Shown: piece after piece, positions 41,995-51,278 of the stretch
How the letters are laid out: the number at the start of each line of letters is the position of its first letter
Position numbering within the stretch: position 1 is the first letter of the stretch
DNA from: Ammoniphilus sp. CFH 90114
Lineage (GTDB): Bacteria > Bacillota > Bacilli > Aneurinibacillales > RAOX-1
Direction: 5' to 3'
Assembly: GCF_004123195.1 (NCBI RefSeq)
Contig: NZ_SDLI01000004.1
Span: forward strand, 310,001 to 374,000
DNA: 64,000 nucleotides
The notes under the pieces: generated by a model
What the model was told of the DNA's origin: nothing
Databases searched by the model: none
Seen by the model: the letters and a program-made list of their open reading frames with translations, nothing else
Made by a program: the position numbers and the translations under genes

Positions 41995-42192
41995 TCAAAA
42001 TCCAACGATCTGCGGTTGATGCATTTCTCTTACAAAATCGTAGTGAAAATTGGCTTGTTTTTGCCTCATTCTAGATAAAACCCATCCCTTGCGGTTCATT
42101 CCATCCAGTTGCTCAGGTGACAGCATTCCAGTTGTTACGATTAAATGATGACCTCGGATTCTCTTACCAACTAAAAATACACTATTTTCCAT
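41995..42192 (-). CDS. hypothetical protein, 65 aa
   Basis: Small basic protein with no known motif; GKRIRGHHLIVTTG and KGWVLSRMRQKQANFHYDF suggest a strand-plus-helix fold. AAGGGTG lies eight bases ahead of the ATG. Alone on the minus strand between two regions with no promoters I can identify. Unknown function. Confidence 0.5.
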   Translation of the reverse strand: MENSVFLVGKRIRGHHLIVTTGMLSPEQLDGMNRKGWVLSRMRQKQANFHYDFVREMHQPQIVGF

Positions 42193-42445
42193 GGTATCAA
42201 CACCCTTTTGTCGTATTTGCGAAAGGCCTGTCCAACTTATTCGTCAACATGCTGCAAACTTCTATTTAATTGCTATCCTTGTCTATAATTGTAAATAATT
42301 AGTAAGCATTTTCCAACATAAATCGTTCTCTTTTTTTCGACTCCTTCTAACAAATAATTTTATATTCTTACAAATATTCTTAAAATAACTGTTGGATTAA
42401 AGGGGAGGAAGAACGAAAACGTTCTTCCTCTTTACCTTTAGGACC
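42193..42445. other. AT-rich intergenic region with an 11-base hairpin
   Basis: No gene seen. At 42405-42430 GAGGAAGAACG / CGTTCTTCCTC with loop AAAA forms a perfect hairpin just after the P-loop gene's stop; on either strand the T-run is weak, so it is terminator-like rather than classical. Confidence 0.5.
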
Positions 42446-43555
42446 TTATTTGGATGCTGCCACTTGGGCAAATTTGTCGATTTCCAACTCAATTTCGGCT
42501 TGAATCTGGTTCACCTTGCCAAAATCCATTGCTTCTATATAAATTTTTTCTAATTCGTCATGAAGCTCTTTTGCTTTGGCTAAGGTTGCAATGGCTTCCT
42601 TCATTTTGCTGGAATATCGACCTGAGATTTCTTCTACTTGATCCGCATATTTTTCATCCGTACCAGGCTTAATTGTCCGCTTATACATATCAATAATTTC
42701 ATCATTGTCCCGCTCTGGGAAATATTCGTGAGGAGCCGTACTATCAAAGATGGCAAACCCTAACTCCCTTACAATTACCATATCAAGACTGTTAGGATCA
42801 AAACCACAATGATAAATCTCAACATCAAAACCTCGTTCCTCAGCCACGGCTGCGAGCTTCTTCAACATGGTCGACTTACCGGACCCCGGTCTTCCTTTAA
42901 TAAAATATCTCTTACCAATATCGGCAGTTAAATTTTGAATAAAGTCTACGGCTCCCTTGGGGGTTGCTGCACCTAAGTAGCGATGGCGGATCTGCTGTGT
43001 ATCCTTTTGTGGTTCTTTGTCGCCATATAGACAGTCAATTAACTCCAAGGTCAGCTTGTTAGCTTCACTAAAGTTCATATTTTCAATGAAAATTTTCTCC
43101 CATTCGTCATGAATCTTCAAAGCTTGAGCAAACAGGGAATAAGCATTTTCAAAGGTGGTGGAGACTTGAGCGCTGATTTTCTGAATTTGATTCTTATGAA
43201 CAAATAATTTTTCTACATCCCACGCACTTCCGAGGTTAACATATTGTTCAACGGCTCCTGGCGCCTTCGGTTCTATAACATGTGGGGCTGTTCCATCTAC
43301 GATCCCTACTTTAAGTCCTGGAATTAGGACACCATCAATCGAGTCGTTGTCTGAAGAGCAATGGAGTAATTCCAGGTTATAGCCTTGCTGGCTGTACTTT
43401 TCCGCAATGCTTTTCATCAACGAGGATTTCCCTGTTCCAGGACCTCCTTTAAGAATAAATAACCGATCAAGACCTTGCAGGTTCGAATCGTAAAAATGTT
43501 TAAAGCCTCTGGCTGTATTGCCACCGGCGTAATAGTTCAATATCTTCAATGCCAT
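42446..43555 (-). CDS. tandem P-loop ATPase (PRK06851-like)
   Basis: 369 residues made of two similar halves. Each has a P-loop (GGPGTGKSS near 40, GRPGSGKST near 220) followed by a helix and YNLELLHCSSDNDSIDG or FDVEIYHCGFDPNSLDM, then a Thr-Ala-Pro-His segment (VDGTAPHV, FDSTAPHE). An internal duplication of a P-loop NTPase. Family known in Bacillales but not characterised. The ATG at 43555 is favoured as GGGAGTG precedes it. Confidence 0.88.
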   Translation of the reverse strand: MALKILNYYAGGNTARGFKHFYDSNLQGLDRLFILKGGPGTGKSSLMKSIAEKYSQQGYNLELLHCSSDNDSIDGVLIPGLKVGIVDGTAPHVIEPKAPGAVEQYVNLGSAWDVEKLFVHKNQIQKISAQVSTTFENAYSLFAQALKIHDEWEKIFIENMNFSEANKLTLELIDCLYGDKEPQKDTQQIRHRYLGAATPKGAVDFIQNLTADIGKRYFIKGRPGSGKSTMLKKLAAVAEERGFDVEIYHCGFDPNSLDMVIVRELGFAIFDSTAPHEYFPERDNDEIIDMYKRTIKPGTDEKYADQVEEISGRYSSKMKEAIATLAKAKELHDELEKIYIEAMDFGKVNQIQAEIELEIDKFAQVAASK

Positions 43556-43673
43556 TCTAAACACTCCCTGCCATAAGGTTGTTAAATTGCAAACAGGTAG
43601 ATGCCTGTCGGTGATAACAAGATATGCAAGGACGATAGAATGGGTGTATGCCCATTAATCCTATATGGTATAT

Positions 43674-43706
43674 AAAAAGCCTTGATTGAGAGTTCCCAAG
43701 CAAGGC
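43674..43706 (-). terminator. weak terminator after the 197-aa gene
   Basis: GCCTTG / CAAGGC six-base stem with a 16-base loop, then TTTTT on the minus strand. Confidence 0.5.
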
Positions 43707-43728
43707 CATGGCTATATCAATTTATTAT

Positions 43729-44322
43729 TTAATGTATATGTTCAACGTGGCGTGAAATTTCAAGTACATCTCCTCCACCTTGAGCCTTTAGGGCATTGGC
43801 GGTGGCTATCGCTTTTACATCTGGCTTTAGGAGGACGGTTGTCCGAATCATCTCAGAATCGTCCTCATCATCAATGGGATTAAAATAACAAACTAAGGTT
43901 CTAGAGCCATCCATTCGTTTGATTGATGCTTCCTCAAGATAGCCCATAAATTCCGTTTCTTCATTGTAGCGTACATACAACAAATCGTCTTTGTATTTTT
44001 CCTCTAGCATACGGGCCAGCTCTTCACCGTTATGATATTCTACTTGGAGTGTACCGAGATGAGAAAACTGTTGAAACTCGTCTTCCCATAGTAAATCATC
44101 TAAGTAAATTTCTAATTCTTGATCCTCTAGAGCTGATAATACTCTTTTTCGGTAAACCTTCATTTCTTCATCTGAAAAGGAGACATCTACAATCTCCTCT
44201 CCTGCTCTTGTCAATGTAATATCTAATGAGTTCATACCGCTGTGCCTAACCGTGTAATCCCACTTCGTGAGATCATAAATAATAGACGAAATTCCCATAC
44301 GTGGCTGTTCTTGATGGTTCAA
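43729..44322 (-). CDS. hypothetical protein, 197 aa
   Basis: Unrecognised, acidic, soluble. It starts at TTG with GGAGGAGG nine bases ahead. A repeated feel of strands (LDITLTRAGEEIVDVSF, LGTLQVEYHNGEEL, LVCYFNP) suggests a mixed fold. No cysteine motif or membrane segment. It lies between the duplicated ATPase and a small acidic-tailed gene; no operon. Confidence 0.65.
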   Translation of the reverse strand: MNHQEQPRMGISSIIYDLTKWDYTVRHSGMNSLDITLTRAGEEIVDVSFSDEEMKVYRKRVLSALEDQELEIYLDDLLWEDEFQQFSHLGTLQVEYHNGEELARMLEEKYKDDLLYVRYNEETEFMGYLEEASIKRMDGSRTLVCYFNPIDDEDDSEMIRTTVLLKPDVKAIATANALKAQGGGDVLEISRHVEHIH

Positions 44323-44386
44323 AGTCTTTTGCCTCCTCCACTTGGAACTATAACATATTTATTTCCCTAGAGAAGAGACATTATGT

Positions 44387-44414
44387 AAAAAAAAAGCTTC
44401 CTCACTGAGGAAGC
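44387..44414 (-). terminator. terminator after the 109-aa gene
   Basis: GCTTCCTC / GAGGAAGC perfect stem with a three-base loop and nine Ts on the minus strand; about 110 bases after the stop at 44525. Confidence 0.8.
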
Positions 44415-44524
44415 AGATAACTCTCAACCAACAATTATCATTAGTTGATACTTAAACAATACCATATACCTGTCTTATTGTATAACAAAAATTATTACCA
44501 AAGACTTAAAAACTTCCCAAATGA

Positions 44525-44854
44525 CTATTCTTCCTCTTCTTCTTTTTCGCTTGCTTTTTCCTCGGAATTCCCAAGCTTCAGCACTTCTCCACCAAGATGA
44601 ATGTAGACATAGGGTTCAGCATCTTCTTTTCCAGCAATAGATTGCTTAAGACCACCTATAAAGTGAGTAGTAATATCGAGAAAATTTTGTTTCTCGCCCT
44701 CATCCTCCAATTGTCCTAATACATAAAGATCACCTTGATCTTTATACATATAGGATAGGTAACCTACTGCTTTTCCCTTTGTGTTGATGACATTCAGGAT
44801 TTCTCCATGTTCATTCCGGAATTGAGGTTCAAGGAATATCATTGATTTCACCAT
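44525..44854 (-). CDS. hypothetical protein with acidic tail, 109 aa
   Basis: Unrecognised soluble protein with a strand-rich core (KAVGYLSYMYKDQGDLYVLGQL) and a C-terminus of glutamates and lysines (SEEKASEKEEEEE). The acidic tail could hold a basic partner or just be a disordered end. Start at ATG 44854 with AAAG; a later ATG is possible. No neighbours explain it. Confidence 0.55.
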   Translation of the reverse strand: MVKSMIFLEPQFRNEHGEILNVINTKGKAVGYLSYMYKDQGDLYVLGQLEDEGEKQNFLDITTHFIGGLKQSIAGKEDAEPYVYIHLGGEVLKLGNSEEKASEKEEEEE

Positions 44855-44929
44855 CTTTAACAGTTATTAGGCTTTATTTATTTTTGCCTAAATAGACTGT
44901 TATATTCCTTTAATAAGAAGAAGAAAGAG

Positions 44930-46351
44930 TTATTTCAAATCACGTGGGTCTTTTCGAGCAACACCAGTCTGAATTGCGGCCTTGATGACGGCTTCACGGA
45001 TCCGCTCAACGACTTTATTGTTAAAGACACTAGGAATAATATAAGTTTCACTTAATTCATCATCTGTCACAACTGATGCAATCGCTTGTGCTGCTGCAAG
45101 CTTCATAGCTTCATTGATTTCGGAAGCACGGCAGTCTAATGCGCCTCGGAAAATGCCTGGGAAGCAGAGAACGTTATTAATCTGATTCGGGAAATCAGAA
45201 CGTCCTGTAGCCATCACTCGAACATAAGGCTCTGCCAATTCTGGGTCAATCTCAGGAACAGGGTTAGCCATGGCAAATACAATTGGATCTTTTGCCATCT
45301 TCTTCACATCTTCAACCTTCAAAATCCCTGGTGCTGATACTCCAATAAAGACATCTGCACCTTCAATTACCTCTGATAAATTTCCGCTAAGGTTATGCGG
45401 GTTTGTCATTTGTGCATAGGCTGTCCATTGAGGATTTTCATATTGTCCATCTCGATTAATGGCACCATATCGATCGACCCCAATTACATTAGATACACCA
45501 GCCGCTAATAGGATTTTTGTACAAGCAATACCCGCGGCACCAATACCAGTAATGACTACTTTTAGATCCTCTAGGTTCTTACCTACGATCTTCAAGGCAT
45601 TAATTAGTCCAGCAAGTAAGACAACAGCTGTGCCATGCTGATCGTCATGGAAAACAGGAATATCTAATTCTTTTTTCAATCTCTCCTCGATCTCGAAGCA
45701 TCGAGGGGAAGAAATATCTTCTAAGTTAATCCCACCAAAAGCAGGAGCGATAGCTTTAATAATACTAATAATCTCTTCGGTATCTTTTGTATCTAAACAT
45801 AAAGGAAAGGCATCAACGTTAGCCATCTGCTTAAAAAGCATGGCTTTCCCTTCCATTACAGGCATCGCTGCAGCTGGACCAATATCCCCTAATCCTAGAA
45901 CGGCCGTTCCATCTGACACGACGGCAACAGTGTTTCGCTTAATGGTCAAGGAATAGGCTTTATTAGGCTCTTCTTGTATAGCTGTACAAACTCGTGCTAC
46001 GTGAGGAGTATAAACACGAGACAAGTCATCTCGGTTTTTAACTGGAATCTTCGATTTCATTTCAATCTTTCCACCAATGTGCATGAGGAAAGTTCGGTCT
46101 GACACATTGATTACTGTTGCACCATTCAAAGCAGAAATAGCACTGCTAATTAGCTCACTATGCTTGTTGTCGGAAACATTCACTGTAATATCTCGAATGG
46201 TATGAGTTTTACTGGAAGAGATTACGTCAATACCGACAATATCCCCACCTGCTCCACCTATGGCCTGTGCGATATCACCAAAAGAAATGAGCGCTTTCTC
46301 AAGTTGAATACGAATAATGATATGCATACTTGCTCCAGTTGGCATTGACAT
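44930..46351 (-). CDS. NAD-type malic enzyme with N-terminal ACT domain
   Basis: 473 residues from the ATG at 46351 (GGAGGG seven bases ahead). Residues about 5-75 look like an ACT domain (IIIRIQLEKALISFGDIAQAIGGAGGDIVGID); the rest is the malic enzyme core: VARVCTAIQEEP, FHDDQHGTAVVLLAGL, GIGAAGIACTKILLAAG with the NAD fold, and AMANPVPEI. It decarboxylates malate to pyruvate, and the ACT domain suggests allosteric control by an amino acid. Well known in Bacilli. Confidence 0.94.
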   Translation of the reverse strand: MSMPTGASMHIIIRIQLEKALISFGDIAQAIGGAGGDIVGIDVISSSKTHTIRDITVNVSDNKHSELISSAISALNGATVINVSDRTFLMHIGGKIEMKSKIPVKNRDDLSRVYTPHVARVCTAIQEEPNKAYSLTIKRNTVAVVSDGTAVLGLGDIGPAAAMPVMEGKAMLFKQMANVDAFPLCLDTKDTEEIISIIKAIAPAFGGINLEDISSPRCFEIEERLKKELDIPVFHDDQHGTAVVLLAGLINALKIVGKNLEDLKVVITGIGAAGIACTKILLAAGVSNVIGVDRYGAINRDGQYENPQWTAYAQMTNPHNLSGNLSEVIEGADVFIGVSAPGILKVEDVKKMAKDPIVFAMANPVPEIDPELAEPYVRVMATGRSDFPNQINNVLCFPGIFRGALDCRASEINEAMKLAAAQAIASVVTDDELSETYIIPSVFNNKVVERIREAVIKAAIQTGVARKDPRDLK

Positions 46352-46451
46352 CTGGTTTCCCTCCAAAATATCTTTTTGTGTTAATCTTTTTACTTTTTTA
46401 CTTTTTCCATATTACTCCTTGTCCCAAGGAAGTTCAAGTTAAATAAGCAAC

Positions 46452-46474
46452 AAAAAACCCAGAAAAGATCTGGG
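46452..46474 (-). terminator. terminator of the carboxypeptidase gene
   Basis: CCCAGA / TCTGGG stem with AAAGA loop and a T-run on the minus strand, 14 bases after the stop. Confidence 0.8.
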
Positions 46475-46487
46475 AATTGTTTACTAT

Positions 46488-47681
46488 TTACATGTTCTTA
46501 GATTGGTTATCCTTTTTCCGCAGTTTATTCAAGATGAAAACAGCTAAGATGGACAATACGACAGCTCCAACCAGGTAAGAGATAAAACCATCATTCTCCA
46601 CATTACCCATATTATGTACTCTGACAGAGCTCATCATATTTGCAGCTTCATCTTTTGGCCCAGAGGATTCCACTATCTTAAGCTTTCCTTTTAAGACTTG
46701 CTTGACCCCACCCGTCCCGATAACAATGTTTCCTTCTTCATCCACTCGGTAGCTTAATGATTCGTTTTTCTTAACCGTATAATAGACATCCTCAGCGGCT
46801 TCCCACAATGAACCTCCATCGGATCTTTCAAACCGCTTTCCTTTTGTGAACAGCCTTCTCGTTTCAAAATGGTCGAACCCATAATCAAGCAAAGTTGAGG
46901 TATCGGCATATACCTTCTCACTTCCAGACGCTTTCAGGGCCACGGCAATCAATTCCGTCCCTTCCCGTTTTGCGGAGGCGACCAATGTATTCCCTGATTG
47001 GTTAACATACCCGTTTTTGATCCCTGTGGCCCCTTCATATCTCCATAGCAGTTTATTATGGTTTACGAGATTGGTCTCCCATTCCTCTCCATGCCAAGGT
47101 CGCTTTTTAGTCGAAACCATCGTTCGAAATGTTGGATTTTGCATAGCATAACGCGAGATCATGGCCATATCATAAGCTGTCGTATAGTGCTGCTCATCAA
47201 ACAGCCCATGTGGGTTCATGAAGTGAGAATCATACACCCCCACTTTTTCTCGGACAAACTCGTTCATTTTTATAGCGAAATCTTCTACTGTTCCACCTAG
47301 ATGCTCTGCAATTACAATTCCAGCGTCATTTCCTGAATGCATCAATAAGCCATATACTATATCTTCAATCCTTTTTTCTTCATCTTGCGCAAGATAAATC
47401 CTTGTACCCTCCGCCCATCTCGCCCTTTTGGATGTAACAGCAAGCTCTGATAGCCTTCCGCTTTCTATGGCCATGATACCTGTTACGATCTTTGTAATAC
47501 TTGCTGGATACATTCTGTCCTTAGCCCGATTTTCATAGATAACCTGTCCAGTTGTTGCGTCAATGAGAATGACTGCTTCGCTGTTTATGGGTAATTCTTC
47601 TTGGTTGCTGCTCCAGACTGTAACGGGAAAGAGGAAGAGAAAGACGATCATTATGCTCATAAAACGAACCAAAGAGCTCAA
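46488..47681 (-). CDS. D-alanyl-D-alanine carboxypeptidase (class C PBP)
   Basis: About 397 residues from TTG 47681 with GGAGG eight bases ahead. Signal sequence (FMSIMIVFLFLFPVTVW), then SxxK at S61-I-T-K64, SGN in MHSGNDAG, and KNG in GIKNGYV instead of the usual KTG. C-terminal beta domain and one C-terminal membrane helix (YLVGAVVLSILAVFIL). It trims peptide stems of peptidoglycan outside the cell. DacF/DacB-like. Confidence 0.92.
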   Translation of the reverse strand: MSSLVRFMSIMIVFLFLFPVTVWSSNQEELPINSEAVILIDATTGQVIYENRAKDRMYPASITKIVTGIMAIESGRLSELAVTSKRARWAEGTRIYLAQDEEKRIEDIVYGLLMHSGNDAGIVIAEHLGGTVEDFAIKMNEFVREKVGVYDSHFMNPHGLFDEQHYTTAYDMAMISRYAMQNPTFRTMVSTKKRPWHGEEWETNLVNHNKLLWRYEGATGIKNGYVNQSGNTLVASAKREGTELIAVALKASGSEKVYADTSTLLDYGFDHFETRRLFTKGKRFERSDGGSLWEAAEDVYYTVKKNESLSYRVDEEGNIVIGTGGVKQVLKGKLKIVESSGPKDEAANMMSSVRVHNMGNVENDGFISYLVGAVVLSILAVFILNKLRKKDNQSKNM

Positions 47682-47811
47682 GTCGCTAACCTCCATTTCA
47701 TCAGGCAAATTTCTGTTGGTTACTAATATGTAGGGAACGCTGCAATCATGACATTATAGCATAGCAAGAAAAATATACATAGAAAGATACTCTCGATTAA
47801 AGGAGTTAACT

Positions 47812-48711
47812 ATGTTGCGCTTTTTATTTCAGTGTATCTTGTTTAGTATTCTTTTGACGGTTCTTTTCCTTTATTTATTATTGCAGTACCTGCATACGAT
47901 CACGGAAGAGATAAATAATAACAATTTATCTACATCCTATGAACAGACGGTTAATATTCAAGAAAAGGACATGATTCTTCACTTTATTAATTTAGAAATT
48001 GGAAAATCAACGATAATTCAGTTAGGCGAACGGGCCATTCTTATGGATGTAGGGCATAAAAAAGATACACTAACTCTATTGGCCTATATACAAGATCATG
48101 GTATAACGAACATCACCGAAATTCTGCTATCTAATCCTGCTGAGGAAAATACCGGAGGCTTACCATCCATTATGGAACACTTCCCTACGGCCAAAGTCTA
48201 TGTTCCAGCCCTGACCAAAGATCAATACCCGAAAGATCTAACTAGGATATTACTTACTCTTCGTGCAGGAGATCATTTGGTTCTCTCAGAAAACCAGAAA
48301 GTCGAGATAGAAATACTTAGCCCTCTTCGTCCGTTATTTACAGATGAAGCCAATAATTCTATGGTCAGCCTTTTACGTTACCGTGATCTTCGTGTTCTAC
48401 TGACCAACGACATCCGCGAGGAAGCGGAGTCTCGACTCATTGAACATCACCCCCTGCTTCGAGCCCACATCATTACCGTTCCTGACCGTCCAAACGGAAT
48501 AAGCAATACACAGGAATTGATTCAAAAACTGAATCCCCAAGCAGCTGTCATGCTTGAAATGCCTTGTTCTGAATGTAAAGATGCAGCACAAAAAGTCGCT
48601 CGCGAATATGCCCAAGAATGGAGCGACTTCTTCTTCGTACCTATAGGAGAAAATATGATGATTACGTTTGAAAATGGGATGTATACTACACCGAAAGAAC
48701 AGACGCAGTAG
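47812..48711 (+). CDS. ComEC-like metallo-beta-lactamase-fold protein, metal site lost
   Basis: 299 residues: one membrane helix (LLTVLFLYLLLQYL), then an MBL-type fold as in the ComEC C-terminus (MILHFINLEIGKSTIIQL, ILMDVGHKKDT, NNSMVSLLRYRDLRVLLTNDIREEAE). The HxHxDH metal motif is replaced by SNPAEENTGG, so no zinc site is visible, though the later aspartate remains. It may be a binding-only domain. AAAGGAG precedes the ATG; terminator follows. Confidence 0.75.
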   Translation: MLRFLFQCILFSILLTVLFLYLLLQYLHTITEEINNNNLSTSYEQTVNIQEKDMILHFINLEIGKSTIIQLGERAILMDVGHKKDTLTLLAYIQDHGITNITEILLSNPAEENTGGLPSIMEHFPTAKVYVPALTKDQYPKDLTRILLTLRAGDHLVLSENQKVEIEILSPLRPLFTDEANNSMVSLLRYRDLRVLLTNDIREEAESRLIEHHPLLRAHIITVPDRPNGISNTQELIQKLNPQAAVMLEMPCSECKDAAQKVAREYAQEWSDFFFVPIGENMMITFENGMYTTPKEQTQ

Positions 48712-48734
48712 GCTTTTAAGTCACTTCATAGAAA

Positions 48735-48776
48735 GAGGCCCGTAAAGAAAAATTCTAGTTTTTCTTTACGGGCCTT
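48735..48776. terminator. bidirectional terminator at 48.7 kb
   Basis: AGGCCCGTAAAGAAAAA / TTTTTCTTTACGGGCCTT, a 17-base perfect stem with a six-base loop, serving the MBL-fold gene and the convergent 117-aa gene. Confidence 0.92.
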
Positions 48777-48785
48777 CCCTTTTTC

Positions 48786-49139
48786 TTATTCACTTCTTTT
48801 GCTTAATTCTCTTTTTGTTATTTCTTTAATCATATGGAATAACGCTTCATCATCTTCATCGGAAGCCTCAATATCGAAGTCTCCATAATTCCCCTCACCT
48901 GAGCGAATCTTAGACAGCTTTCGGTTTGCCTCTTTTTCTTGATGAGCTTCTTGATTGAATAACTGTGTATACAAATCAGACCCTTTTACTTGTCGGATAC
49001 GATTGACCATGGGGTCTGCATTTTCAAACATCCACTTGGCCCCAGCTGCTATAAAGGGAGATGCAATGAGTAAGGCAGTCCACATCCCTTGTTTAAATCC
49101 TTCCCGATGGGCAACTCTTGTACGGCTTCTCAAGAACAC
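48786..49139 (-). CDS. hypothetical protein with one membrane segment, 117 aa
   Basis: Starts at GTG with GTGAGGATGAACA ahead. A hydrophobic stretch near residues 18-36 (MWTALLIASPFIAAGAKW) is followed by a charged tail (FDIEASDEDDEALF). Likely a single-pass membrane protein with a cytoplasmic C-terminus. Family unknown. Confidence 0.55.
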   Translation of the reverse strand: MFLRSRTRVAHREGFKQGMWTALLIASPFIAAGAKWMFENADPMVNRIRQVKGSDLYTQLFNQEAHQEKEANRKLSKIRSGEGNYGDFDIEASDEDDEALFHMIKEITKRELSKRSE

Positions 49140-49243
49140 TGTTCATCCTCACCCCTTATCTTGTCCTTTATCCATAGTTTATGTAGTTTTGCCAAGTTCT
49201 ACTCATAAAAGACAGAGGGCGACCTTTCACTATTTGGGATAAT

Positions 49244-49675
49244 CTAGTGAAAATCTACTTCAATTTTCTTTCCTTGATCTGCTGTTGTTTTTTTCATACG
49301 AATTTCCAGCACCCCATTTTTATAGGTCGCTTTTGCACTATCTTCTACTACCTTATGAGGGAGATCTACAGTTCGATAAAAGTTGCCAAAGTACCGTTCC
49401 GTACGGTGATAACGATTGTCTTTCGTATCCTCAGAAGCTCTTTGAATGATTCCATTCAAAGTAAGATGTCTTCCTGTTACATGAATGTGAATATCATCGT
49501 TTTTCTGAAGTCCTGGCACTTCACAAGAAACAACGACTTCCTCCATTGTTTCATATAGGTCTACCAGCGGGCCTGTACGTTGGAAATATTCCGTGTATGG
49601 TCCTGGACCGATATCATTTTCCATTCCTTGCCGAATTTGGGGAGATTGCCCCGACTCATTCGGATGGATGAGCAT
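49244..49675 (-). CDS. Hsp20/alpha-crystallin small heat-shock protein
   Basis: 143 residues. Alpha-crystallin domain from about 35 on: VDLYETMEEVVVSCEVPG, IHIHVTGRHLTLNG, RTERYFGNFYRTVDLP, then YKNGVLEIRMKK. An ATP-independent holdase of unfolding proteins in the cytoplasm. The C-terminal IxI motif is weak (KKIEVDFH). AGGGAGGGAT precedes the ATG. No CIRCE operator seen. Confidence 0.93.
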   Translation of the reverse strand: MLIHPNESGQSPQIRQGMENDIGPGPYTEYFQRTGPLVDLYETMEEVVVSCEVPGLQKNDDIHIHVTGRHLTLNGIIQRASEDTKDNRYHRTERYFGNFYRTVDLPHKVVEDSAKATYKNGVLEIRMKKTTADQGKKIEVDFH

Positions 49676-49756
49676 ACCTATCCCTCCCTAAAATGTTAAA
49701 CTGTTTTTCCCTCTTACTACGTTAACCATTTTGAGCAAGAAAAAAACAACAGCTAA

Positions 49757-49801
49757 CAAAAAATCGACGAACACGTGAGTAAACCCTAGCGATTCGTCGA
49801 T
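49757..49801 (-). terminator. terminator after the 76-aa membrane protein
   Basis: ATCGACGAA / TTCGTCGAT nine-base stem, large loop, six Ts on the minus strand, 15 bases after the stop. Confidence 0.75.
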
Positions 49802-49815
49802 CTGTATCCTTATTT

Positions 49816-50046
49816 TCAAGTATGATTGGGAATCTGATTTCGCATACTTGCTGGTGTATATTTTTTCCGGTCAACCATGATCCACCCTAATGCCATGATC
49901 ATAACCAGACCTACGGGTACCAAAAATGCGCCTAAGCCAATTTGCCCGGTGGAAACCCAATGTATTAACAGGAGAATGGCTGCTACATAACCACCACCAA
50001 ACAGAGCATTTAGTAATAACATGACTCCTTTATGCTTCAACCTCAT
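49816..50046 (-). CDS. small membrane protein, 76 aa
   Basis: Two hydrophobic helices (MLLLNALFGGGYVAAILLLIHW; LVPVGLVMIMALGWIMV) and a basic tail. The ATG at 50046 is chosen because GGGGGAGAG lies ahead; the upstream frame lacks ribosome signals and overlaps pyrB. Probably downstream of pyrB in one transcript. Unknown function. Confidence 0.6.
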   Translation of the reverse strand: MRLKHKGVMLLLNALFGGGYVAAILLLIHWVSTGQIGLGAFLVPVGLVMIMALGWIMVDRKKYTPASMRNQIPNHT

Positions 50047-50173
50047 TCTTCTCTCCCCCATGATAAGTAAAATCCACCGGCTGCCATTTCTTCGTGATGA
50101 GTATTGGTGGTTAATACTATAATAAAGGGGATAAAAGGCGTTTGCTGTGCAAAAAGTCACATGATCGTCATAT

Positions 50174-51112
50174 TTATTTTTTAACAAATCCTAGCTTCTC
50201 AAAGCACTTGTGAATCAATGCCATACGAACATAGAGTCCATTCTGCGCTTGACGGAAATAAGCCGCTCGAGGGTCATAATCCACCTCAGGTGCAATCTCT
50301 CCTGCTCTTGGTAGAGGATGAAGAATAATAGCATTCGGTTTCATCAAGTCGAGTACACTTTGATCAATAATATATTTTCCTTGGGCCTTTTCGTATTCTT
50401 CTAGAGAAGGAAAACGTTCTTTTTGGATTCGCGTCTGGTAAAGAACGTCCACTTTAGATGCTACTTCTTCCAGATTTTGAGTCTCGATATAACGAATCTG
50501 CTTCTCCTCTAAGAACTTTTTTACATAAGGAGGAATTAAAACATTCTCTGGAGCCGTGTAGTAAATCGTAATATTATTAAAATTGGCTAAGAGGTAAGAT
50601 AACGAATGGACCGTTCTTCCATAAGTGAGATCTCCGATCATAGCAATATGTAGATCGTCTACTCGGCCTATTTCTTTTTTAATTGTATAAATGTCAAGTA
50701 AAGCTTGAGTAGGGTGCTCACCAGCCCCATCCCCTGCATTAATAATCGGTACTGTTGCAATCGCTGCCGCTTTCTCTGCAGCACCGATCTCTGTATGGCG
50801 CATGACAATCACATCGCTGTACCCCGAAACAATGCGGATGGTATCCTCTAAAGTCTCGCCTTTAATAGCTGAAGAAAACTGAGCGGCATTCTCCGTACCG
50901 ATCACTTTTCCTCCTAGACGGCACATAGCTGACTCAAAGGATAATCGGGTTCTGGTACTAGGCTCAAAAAACAAGGTCGTCATTACTTTGTTCTTATAGC
51001 GATCTGAGCCTCCGCTGGCTTCAACTTGCTCCATATCAGCAGAAAGGTCAAAAATTTCCTCCAATGCTTCGCGATTAAATTGTTTAGCACCCAGAATATG
51101 ATATATACTCAT
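50174..51112 (-). CDS. pyrB: aspartate carbamoyltransferase catalytic subunit
   Basis: 312 residues. Carbamoyl phosphate loop FFEPSTRTRLSFE, then HTE and GAGEHPTQALLD, GDLTYGRTVHSL, YQTRIQKERF, and HPLPR. It joins carbamoyl phosphate and aspartate in pyrimidine synthesis. It stands outside a pyr operon: neighbours are unrelated and I see no PyrR attenuator upstream. pyrI is absent as usual for this type. AAGGG precedes the ATG. Confidence 0.96.
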   Translation of the reverse strand: MSIYHILGAKQFNREALEEIFDLSADMEQVEASGGSDRYKNKVMTTLFFEPSTRTRLSFESAMCRLGGKVIGTENAAQFSSAIKGETLEDTIRIVSGYSDVIVMRHTEIGAAEKAAAIATVPIINAGDGAGEHPTQALLDIYTIKKEIGRVDDLHIAMIGDLTYGRTVHSLSYLLANFNNITIYYTAPENVLIPPYVKKFLEEKQIRYIETQNLEEVASKVDVLYQTRIQKERFPSLEEYEKAQGKYIIDQSVLDLMKPNAIILHPLPRAGEIAPEVDYDPRAAYFRQAQNGLYVRMALIHKCFEKLGFVKK

Positions 51113-51278
51113 TCGTTATCCATCCCTTCAAGATCGGTACTCCTACATAAACCGAAAAGTATTGTAACACAAAAACGAAAGTTATTCAAAAAAAATGTTT
51201 AAACGTTCGTTGTTTTACCTCTATACCCTTATCATGTACAATAATAAGGAAAACACTTGAACAAGGGGGAAGACAATT

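Noticed and set aside
42405-42430. Small RNA ending at the perfect hairpin
   Set aside because: No promoter consensus found upstream and the T-run is too weak to decide strand.
51113-51278. PyrR attenuator upstream of pyrB
   Set aside because: No matching anti-terminator or binding loop could be seen in the short leader.
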